From: Liquidambar formosana
Lineage: Eukaryota; Streptophyta; Magnoliopsida; Saxifragales; Altingiaceae
DNA length: 64,000 nucleotides
NCBI GenBank assembly: GCA_039720395.1
Contig: CM077833.1
Location: forward strand, 21,215,771-21,279,770
Reading direction: 5' to 3'
In this document: piece by piece, positions 56,210 through 64,000 of the stretch
Numbering within the stretch: the stretch's first letter is position 1
How the letters are laid out: each line of letters starts with the position of its first letter
Made by a program: the position numbers and the translations under genes
Notes under the pieces: model-generated
Databases searched by the model: none
Told to the model about the DNA's origin: nothing
What the model saw: the letters and a program-made list of their open reading frames with translations, nothing else

Positions 56210-57454
56210 TCAGTTTTTCTTAGGCTTCTTTGCAGCTCGCTCTTCAGCTTTCTTCTCCTCTCTTGCATGTCTTCTTTTCTTCCTCAAGTCGTGTTCATAA
56301 GCTGCTGTCACTGCTTCCATAATATCTTCTCTGCAAGGTCCAAGTTCGTTATTCTTGATAAGTCCAAAAATCCTTTCTCTTCGAGTAGTCTCTCTCTCAC
56401 CCAAATTACTTTTCAACCATTCCTTATACTCTGAGCTCATCATATATGGACCATCAGTATTTGTAACTTGGGTCAGTGTTAGCTTTCTAGGCCATCGATC
56501 CTTTGCCCAAGTCACTACAGAAAGACCCGCGGGCACCACAGGATAGTCACCTTTCAAGGAAGTAGGTATGGTTTGCATGGCACCCATCTGACGAAGAACC
56601 CTTAAAAGCCAATAAAAAGAAGTAGACCTCAGTCCTATGAGTCTCACCATGGCGCATCCAGAAGTCCGCAGAAGCACCTGGTCACTGCAGCCCCATATGA
56701 ATACAAACCACTTGACACTCCTCCAAGAAAGGGTTTGGAAGTAACCTAGCCAATCTCTCAATGAAAATTGCCCAGGTAGTTCAATGCGGCGAAGGCAGTA
56801 ATGCTGGGGCTTGTATGGTGTAATGGCAACTAGTGACAAGAAATTCAGTCTTTCAAGCAACCACATCTGCAGTAGAATGGGGCTACCTCCTAAGGAAACC
56901 TTTAGGTCCTCATGGACTTTATCCAAACCATTCAGGGTTTCAGCTAGCACCATGGGAATCAAGTTATGGCCCTTGGCAAGGAGAAGAATCAAGTCACAGA
57001 TTTGAATGGGAACATGTGGAGTACCAGTGGAAATAAGAAAACGACCAATGAGGCAAAAGGCAAGAGCATGCTTAATAGGAAAGGTAAAATTCAGAATACA
57101 TTTACTATCACAAGCTAAAAAAGAGATTGCCAATTTCATCAAGTCTACCATATGGTCCTTTACAAACGTAGAGGCATATTGTGAGTGAATCCCAAGTAGA
57201 TTGGAGAAAGAAGTAAGAAAGCTTGGGCGAGGAGTAGGGAGAATGAAAGGACCTACCGTTGAAACTCCATACAATGCACAGAATTCCTCCATGGTTGGGC
57301 ACAGTTCTTCATAGTTGAAGCGGAACACATGAACTTGAGGATCCCAAAAATATGTAGCAACAGTCAAGAGGTTCGTTTCAAGCCTCACATGCCTCAAGGA
57401 GAGCAATGGATCCAAGCCAAAGCACTTGAACTCAGATTTTGCTTCAGCACTCAT
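56210..57454 (-). CDS. Antisense ORF of element B, DUF7745/plant-mobile-domain-like
   Basis: 414 residues, uninterrupted, ATG at 57454-57452. Early blocks ATYFWDPQVHVFRFNYEELC and PTMEEFCALYGV resemble the start of retroelement-carried mobile-domain/DUF7745 proteins. The tail is highly basic (KKRRHAREEKK, AAKKPKKN), a likely nuclear localisation signal. It lies between integrase and the tandem array, opposite to pol, like the antisense gene of element A, but it is a single open exon. Function unknown; it could act on host chromatin or limit sense transcription. Extra ORFs, some antisense, are known in Tat elements. That this frame survives while pol has a break is worth noting. Confidence 0.8.
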   Translation of the reverse strand: MSAEAKSEFKCFGLDPLLSLRHVRLETNLLTVATYFWDPQVHVFRFNYEELCPTMEEFCALYGVSTVGPFILPTPRPSFLTSFSNLLGIHSQYASTFVKDHMVDLMKLAISFLACDSKCILNFTFPIKHALAFCLIGRFLISTGTPHVPIQICDLILLLAKGHNLIPMVLAETLNGLDKVHEDLKVSLGGSPILLQMWLLERLNFLSLVAITPYKPQHYCLRRIELPGQFSLRDWLGYFQTLSWRSVKWFVFIWGCSDQVLLRTSGCAMVRLIGLRSTSFYWLLRVLRQMGAMQTIPTSLKGDYPVVPAGLSVVTWAKDRWPRKLTLTQVTNTDGPYMMSSEYKEWLKSNLGERETTRRERIFGLIKNNELGPCREDIMEAVTAAYEHDLRKKRRHAREEKKAEERAAKKPKKN

Positions 57455-57545
57455 AACTCTCAAAAACCCTCATAAAAATTTGTCTAGAGCCTCCATAACT
57501 TCTAATGAATGAATACAAGTAGGTTTAGGAACCTCTTGGATGTGT

Positions 57546-57552
57546 TTTTATA
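57546..57552 (-). promoter_or_regulatory. TATA box for the antisense ORF of element B
   Basis: TATAAAA on the minus strand in CCCTATAAAAACAC, about 92 bp upstream of the ATG. A start about 30 bp downstream gives a leader of about 60-65 nt, nearly the same geometry as in element A. Confidence 0.6.
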
Positions 57553-57975
57553 GGGAAAAGGTCACAAATCCAAGTTCAAATAGGAAAAAACCCATCAGAA
57601 TAGGAAGTTTCCTATTCAAAGTGGGATTTCCTCTTCGGGCTCGGGTAACCACCCAGGCCTGGGCGGCTAGCCTCCCGAGGCCTGGTGGTCACCCAAGCCA
57701 CCTTGTTTTGGCTTTCTCTCGCTTTGTCTCGCCTTGACGCGTGATCAAACCTCCTTCCAAATGAGATATTCAACACTTTTTGAGCTTAAAATCAATCAAA
57801 TTCCATCTTGAAATCAATTCCTTGAATTGATTTTATGTTCAAAAGGGTTGAATATATTTCCCCTGTGTCATGCCAACTCAAGTGACAATGTGTTAAGTCA
57901 CTTTCCTCTTGCACCATGCTTGTTTAATCTTGATAAATTGATCATAAATCCTCATTTCAAATCTTGATTTTTCAT

Positions 57976-60055
57976 CCTACTTGGTTGAATATATTCATCA
58001 CTTGAATGTGTTCTTCCATTTCAAAAGTGTATTCACCCTTTGAATATGCTTCTCAGTTTCAAATCCTCATTCTCTATCCTACTTGGTTGAATATATTCAT
58101 CACTTGAATATATTCTTCCATTTCAAAAGTGTATTCACCCTTTGAATATGCTTCTCAGTTTCAAATTCTCATTCTCTATCATACTTGGTTGAATATATTC
58201 ATCACTTTAATATATTCTTCCATTTCAAAAGCATGTTCACCCATTGAATATGCTTCCTAGTTTCAGATCCTCATTATCACTTACTTGGTTAAATATATTC
58301 ATCACTTGAATATATTTCTCCATTTCAATGGTATACTCATCACTCGAGTATACTTCTCAGATATTTCGTCACTTACTTGGTTAAGTATATCCATCGCTTG
58401 GGTATATTTCTCCATTTCAATGGTATGTTCATCACTTGAACATACTTCTCAGATCATTTGTCACTTACTTGGTTAAGTATATCCACCACTTGGGTATATT
58501 TTTTCCATTTCAATGGTATGTTCATCACTTGAACATACTTCTCAGATCATTTGTCACTTACTTGGTTAAGTATATCCACCACTTGGGTATATTTTTTCCA
58601 TTTCAATGGTATACTCATCATTTGAGTATACTTCTCAGATATTTTGCCACTTACTTGGTTAAATATATCCATCACTTGGATATATTTCTCCATTTCAATG
58701 GTGTGTTCATCATTTGAACATACTTCTCAGAATATTTGTCACTTACTTGGTTAAATATATTCATGACTAGAATATATTTCTCCATTTCAATGGTGTACTC
58801 ATCACTTGAGTACACTTCTCAGATTATTCTCTATCTTACTTGCTTAAGTATATCCATCGCTTGGATATATTTCTCTATTTCAATGGTATGTTTATCACTT
58901 AAACATACTTGTCACTTACTTGGTTAAGTATATCCATCACTTGGATATATTTCTCTATTTCAATGGTATGTTTATCACTCAAACATACTTGTCACTTACT
59001 TGGTTAAGTATATTCGTGACTAGAATATATTTCTCCATTTCAATGGTGTACTCATCACTTGAGTACACTTCTCAGATTATTCTTATCTTACTTGGTTAAA
59101 TATATCCGTCGTTTGGATATATTTCTCCATTTCAATGGTATGCTCATCACTTGAGTGTACTTCTCAGCTTACTTGGTTAAATATATCCATCACTTAGATA
59201 CATTTCTCCATTTCAAAAGTGTGTTCATCACTTGAACGTACTTCTCAGTCTTTTTCAATCATTAAGTATACTCATCACTTGAGTATATTTCTCAGCATCT
59301 TTTTCATTACTTGGTTAAATATGTTCGTGACCTGAATATATTTCTCCATTTCAAAAGTACACTCATCACGTGAATACACCTCTCAGATTATTCTTATCCT
59401 ACTTGGTTAAGTATATCCATCGCTTGGGTATATTTCTCCATTTCAATGGTATGTTCATCACTTGAACATACTTCTCAGATTATTTGTCACTTACTTGGTT
59501 AAATATATTCATCACTTGAATATATTTCTCCATTTCAATGGTATACTCATCACTTGAGTATACTTCTCAGTTCATTCTCTATCTTACTTAGTTAAATATA
59601 TTCGTGACCTGAATATATTTCTCATTTTTCAAAAGTATGTTCATCACTTGAACGTACTTCTCAGTCTTTCTCAATCATTAAGTATCCTCACCACTTGAGT
59701 ATACTTCTCAGATTTCATTCTCACATTACTTGGTTAAATATATTTGTGACCTGAATATATTTCTCCATTTCAATGGTATACTCATCACTTGAGTATACTT
59801 CTCAGATATTTTGTCACTTACTTGGTTAAGTATATCCATCGCTTGGATATATTTCTCCATTTCAAAGGTATGTTCATCACTTGAACGTACTTTTCAGATC
59901 TCATTCTCATCACTTGGTTAAATATATTCGTGACTAGAATATATTTCTCCGTTTCAAAAGTATGTTCATTCGTAGTGGCTTGAATATGCTTCTCTTGACA
60001 ATCATCAACCCCCAGTGGTTTAAGTATACTCATGACTTGAGTACACTTCCTTATT
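57976..60055. repeat. Tandem array of hairpin-forming repeats in the 3' region of element B
   Basis: About 22 units of 92-102 bp starting ACTTGGTTAA. Each unit has two inverted repeats separated by CTCCATTTCAATGG. The centre of both is usually CATCACTTG; the arms vary but stay complementary: ATTCA/TGAAT, ACTCA/TGAGT, GTTCA/TGAAC, ATCCA/TGGAT. Some units have GTGACTAG or GTGACCTG centres. 3' regions of Tat/Ogre elements are known sources of tandem repeats and satellites. Confidence 0.9.
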
Positions 60056-60171
60056 TCAGTCTCAGGTTTTCAACCTCCCATCATTGTTGGTATCAGTGTG
60101 TGATTTCTCCGGGCTTTTTGGCCAAAAATGGGTTGTTCTTTATCATTGGTTCACAAGTGTAACTTGTTCGC

Positions 60172-60185
60172 CAATGAGGGGCTTC
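60172..60185 (+). other. Polypurine tract of element B
   Basis: AATGAGGGGCTTC-like purine run immediately before the TG of the 3' LTR. Confidence 0.65.
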
Positions 60186-62961
60186 TGTCACACCCCATTT
60201 TTGCACCACCTTACTAGGGCTCATCATTTCATGCATGTTTTTGTTTTGTTTTTGAGTCTAGTCACTTGCATTAGTTTTCTAGAGTCACAAGGACAATGGA
60301 TATGAATTTTGGTTCAAATTGGAGTTGATCTTGAGGGATAATAAGAGCTTTTGTGACTTGAGGGGCATAATCGTCTTTTAAGTCCCAAACTTTTCATTTG
60401 ACCTTGGAATGATCTCCAAATTGTCAATTGGAGTTCATATGGATGCATAAGAGGTATTTTTAGTGTCAATTTGGTAAGTCAATGGCTCGGGATTAAAATG
60501 GCTCAATGTAGTTCAAGTTGGTTAATTGACCCTTCCTTGGGTTAGCTCTAATTGACTCACAATTACCAACCAAATCTTTTCAAATTGACTTTCATTAGTC
60601 ATCATTTTGTACCGGTTGTCATCTTAAGTCCCGTGGCCCTGATGATGAGTTTAGTGTGGTTATTTACGGATTATCCTTGAAGAATTAGTGCGAATCACAG
60701 CATGAGATTTTTGGTTAAAATGAAAAGAAAATTATTTTATTAAATTAGCCATTTTTATCATGACACAAACACGTGTACGTATGTGATGAGTGTGTGTACG
60801 CACATACGATACATGTGCATGCGTGTTAGCGGTCAGTCTCCCAATTTTTATAAAAGACAATTTCCTTTTCCTATTCAGATTAGAAGTCTTTTATCATTAT
60901 AAAATACCTTTTGATTATTCTCCAAGGAAACCTAGTTCAGGAAGGAAAGGGAAACTCCAGATTTCAGCTATAAATACTCTCTTAATGTCTTTAAACAAGG
61001 GGAGAGGAGAAGAGGGTTTGGAGGGAGTGAAATTCGTCATAATTCAGCAGCAGATTTTCTGAAAACCAGCAGTCGTATTTTAATCATAACTTTTTCATCC
61101 GAAGTTAGAATTTGATGAAATTGGTCTTGTTAGAAAGATAATTCAATTCTCTACAACTTTGTATTTCACAAGCTTTGTCCAAATCCAACGTTTTCATACC
61201 CAAAAACGCGATTGAAGTTGCTGCTGCTGCAAAGTGACGAGAATCACTTTTTCTTTTCTCTTGTTCTCTTTTTGTTTTCTATTTCTTTTCAAAGTTGAGT
61301 GAATTTTGATCTCTTTACTGTGATACCACTTTGACAAAGAGGAGGATTCGTGTTGGTTTGATTCACTCTAAAGACCTGAGGAGCCACGAACAATTGCATA
61401 CAGCAGCAAGGAAGGCCCTTCCTAAGGTATTCTCCTTCTCTGTTCAAGCTTAAACTAGGTTTTCATATGGGTTAGGCTTATTGCATGTTAAAGGTAACTT
61501 TTTTATCATGTATTAACACTCTAGCTAGTTAATATACATGGAATATCTATTTTTTATCTACTGTTTAGCATGCTTTAGGGCTGTCCTTTAGGTTTTTAAT
61601 GCATAGTTGTGATTCTTGTGCTCCTGTTTGTCCTTGTGCTAGGATTAGTGTCATTGCATGTTAGAGTTAGGATTTTCATCATGTTATATTGCTTTAGTTA
61701 GTTAATATGCATGATATAATTTCTGTTTAGTTTGGTTTTAGCATGATTAAAGTATGTTTTGTATGTTTTTAAGCATATTTGTGAGTTTAGGGTTTTAGAG
61801 TCATTGTTTCGTGTTTGTTTTCATATAGCATGATAAAGTAGACTTTTTTATTGGTTTTTCTTCGTGTTTGCTGTATATGTTTTTCATATGGAGTAAACAT
61901 GATAGTTTTGCATGCATGTTAGTATGTTTTAGGGTTTTTATGCATAATATGGTTCTAGGAATATGTTAGGACTTATTATTGTTCGCTGTTTTGCTATTGG
62001 CATGCTTAGTGGATGATTTTAGGTCATAATACTATTCTGTCCAGATTTGCATGTTAGTGTTTTTGCATGGTTTTGAGCACTTGTAAGGGTGCAAATAGGT
62101 GTGGTATTTGTCCCATGGCAAATAGGGCTGCTTATGTCTGAAATGGCTAAATGCTTGGAGCTAATTGCGCTTAGGTAAGTGGGTGTGAAGGTGCCCCAAT
62201 TCACCTTTCTTCTTAACTCATTATCTTCTCCCTATTTAGGGTTAATTTTTAATATGATCCTATGGTTTAATTAAAGGTTTCCTTAACCAACAAAATTCTG
62301 GTTTTTATTAAAGTTTCCATTTTGTGGATTTCTTTCCTAAAATCAAACTTTCTATCATATTCAACTCTTTTGATCAAATAAGGAAACCTAGGGTTTTAAC
62401 CATAGGTTTGTATTAGGATTTAACCTTAGTTCTAATCGAACTACGTGGACTTTGATCCATGTATTTCGTTGCATGGTACGTAGGCGCTCTTCGTGAGGCT
62501 CAAGTCCGTTCTAGGATCCAAGCATCCTAAGTTTATTTATGTTTTCTTTTCTTCTTTTTATTTTCTGTTTTTATTTGCTTATTATGCATGGATGGATGAA
62601 TGAAATATATGATATGCATGCAATTCTTGTGATGATATACTTGCTGATTTTTGTATGGAAAGACTTTAATTTAGCCCAAATGAACTGAGAGACCGAAAGG
62701 GTGACATGGGTGCCTATAGGCTTTGCCTAAAACCTTCCCATGTCATAACTTAGCCTCCGAATCCCCGATTTCTTTGGTTTTCAAAAGATTGGTTTTTGCC
62801 TTTCCTTTTTTATGGAGTCATTCAAATTGTTTTCCTAAAACAAACTATTTTTAGGATTTTCCTTGTTTCCTTTAAAAAATAAGGTGGCGACTCCTTTCCT
62901 TTTTCTTTTTCAAACCCACTTTCTTTTCAATCCCTCGTGGGCCCAATTTCCGGGGTTCACA
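60186..62961 (+). repeat. 3' LTR of element B
   Basis: 2,776 bp, uninterrupted, TG...CA ends, TATA box at 60969-60976. It gives the empty-site sequence for the CACTA insertion (around 61440) and the reference for the LTR pieces at 1-982 and 32955-35946. Confidence 0.95.
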
Positions 62962-62966
62962 GTAGG
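62962..62966. other. Target-site duplication of element B, right
   Basis: GTAGG, identical to 41180-41184. Confidence 0.9.
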
Positions 62967-64000
62967 GCCACGCTCAAACACATGAGGAGTGTGCCAATGG
63001 GTCTCATAAGGCAGGTAAAACGTTGGCGGCAATCTAATTGCGCAACGTAATAAGAATAATTAATTACACAAATTAATTAATTTAATTACCACATGTAATT
63101 AATAGATGCACAATTAATCCACGTCGCGTGACTCTCCCCGTGACACAAAAATACTCCCATATGGTCAAATAAAAAAAAAATAAAGCCTCTGGAAATTTTA
63201 ATTTTGCATAAAATAATATTATTTAATTTTTCGATAAAGAAAAATGCTAAAAATATAGTAAAATAAAAAATTCAGAAACTATAGTGGGAGGTGCAGCACA
63301 CCACAGAGTCAAATAAGCCCAAAAAAAAAAATTTCACAATTTTCCAGGAGGCCAAACACACCCTCATGCGCCCCCACGCGCACGAGTGGTGTGGATTTTC
63401 TTGCATTTTTTCAATGTTTTAATTATCAAAAATATTTCTGGTAATTAAAAAATAAAATAAAAATTACCAAAAATTCAGAAATAAAAAATAAAAAATACTG
63501 GAAAAATTTTGGCCCAAACGGACCTCGAGAAGGCCCCTCACGCGCCACACATGCCACCACCCGCGTGTGAGCGCGTGCTGCTACGTCAGCATCCCTTTTT
63601 TTTTTATTTCTTTTTTTTAATTGCAGAACCTTCGTTCATGCGCCGCGCCTGGAGCGTGCAGGCCACGCGCCGGCGAGGAGGCCTCCGATAATGACACCGC
63701 CGGTGCCATCAGACTTGTCTTGGCTTCTGGGTTCTAATTGTGGGGTCTACCCCTCATGGGGACCCACCAATAATGCACACGCGCCATCATTCTCCTCGGG
63801 TGAGAATGGGCATACGAAAATACTGCACTTTATCTTCTTCCTTTGAACCAATTCGAACCAGTTTTGAATGTTCACGGGGGCAACTTCGCGAGCTCATAAC
63901 TTTCACATACGATATCGGATTTACGCAAATTTTATGTCTACGGAAAGTCCTCGCGACGTAGTTTCACAATATACCAATTTCCCTCATTGAAAACAGGTCT
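62967..64000. other. Flank into which element B inserted
   Basis: No supported gene. The first 160 bp may continue the copia relic. From about 63280 the sequence is A-rich with GC-rich CACGCGC pieces and a stretch near 63880-63950 resembling plant LTR U5 sequence, so it is probably another retroelement end. Confidence 0.4.

Larger units (their letters stand above)
41185..62961 (+). mobile_element. Element B: near-complete Ogre/Tat-type gypsy retrotransposon with nested CACTA
   Basis: 21,777 bp between perfect 5-bp duplications; about 17.3 kb without the CACTA insert. Both LTRs start TGTCACACCCC and end TTCACA. Order: 5' LTR, primer site, 0.85-kb leader, gag-protease, probable intron, reverse transcriptase-RNase H, archaeal-type RNase H-integrase, antisense ORF, tandem array, purine tract, 3' LTR. 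Large size, intron-like gap before RT and dual RNase H match the Ogre group. The LTRs differ at only a few dozen sites by eye in 2.8 kb, so insertion was recent. One frame break after RNase H makes this copy at least partly defective. Confidence 0.92.

Noticed and set aside
58285..58927. Short hydrophobic frames in the tandem array
   Set aside because: Translation of AT-rich repeats; no start context and frames break between units.
57976..60055. CRISPR-like array
   Set aside because: Regular repeats with variable parts, but in a plant retrotransposon 3' region; units are near-identical tandem repeats with inverted repeats, no spacers and no cas genes.
41185..62961. Endogenous pararetrovirus (caulimovirid)
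   Set aside because: True LTRs with TSD, integrase with D-D-E residues and no movement protein; this is a gypsy retrotransposon.

Overview
This is nuclear DNA from a flowering plant, most likely a eudicot with a repeat-rich genome. It contains spliced plant gene families (cryptochrome, R2R3-MYB, PBL-type receptor-like cytoplasmic kinase) in a background of nested LTR retrotransposons. I cannot name the species. No tRNA, rRNA or bacterial-type features were seen.

Layout. (1) 1-982 is the 3' part of an LTR, cut by the window edge and inserted into the gag of an older Tat-lineage Ty3/gypsy element (element A, 983 to about 11645). Element A has a broken gag-pro-pol, a multi-exon antisense gene with a plant-mobile-domain-like region and its own TATA box, and a 3' LTR. 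(2) About 11750-13394 is a decayed R2R3-MYB gene (minus strand) with a hAT-type MITE in intron 2. (3) 13395-18500 is AT-rich intergenic DNA with MITE-like hairpins, microsatellites and two long G-runs. (4) About 18505-27478 holds a partial PBL kinase pseudogene and then a full set of PBL kinase-domain exons (minus strand). A 2,996-bp gag-only copia-type element (TR-GAG-like) sits in the last intron. (5) 27715-32084 is a cryptochrome 1-like gene (minus strand) that loses its C-terminal extension. It lies about 240 bp upstream of a kinase gene that lacks its first exon. (6) About 32272-41180 is an old copia relic on the minus strand, carrying a solo gypsy LTR (32955-35946, perfect TSD). (7) 41185-62961 is a nearly complete Ogre/Tat-type element (element B, TSD GTAGG). 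A 4.46-kb CACTA transposon lies inside its 5' LTR. Element B has an almost intact coding region, an intact antisense ORF, and a 2-kb hairpin-rich tandem array before the 3' LTR. (8) 62967-64000 is the flank into which B inserted.

Main points. Two unrelated retroelements carry arrays of small hairpins whose loops are nearly constant while the two stem arms change together: one in the 5' leader of the gag-only copia element, one in the 3' untranslated region of the Ogre-like element. Both gypsy elements carry antisense ORFs with TATA boxes at a plausible promoter distance. The CRY1-like and kinase gene pieces are on one strand, are truncated towards each other, and have phase-compatible splice sites, so a photolyase-homology/pseudokinase fusion transcript is possible. 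That fusion is inference and needs RNA evidence. All boundaries and family assignments come from reading the sequence; no database search was run.
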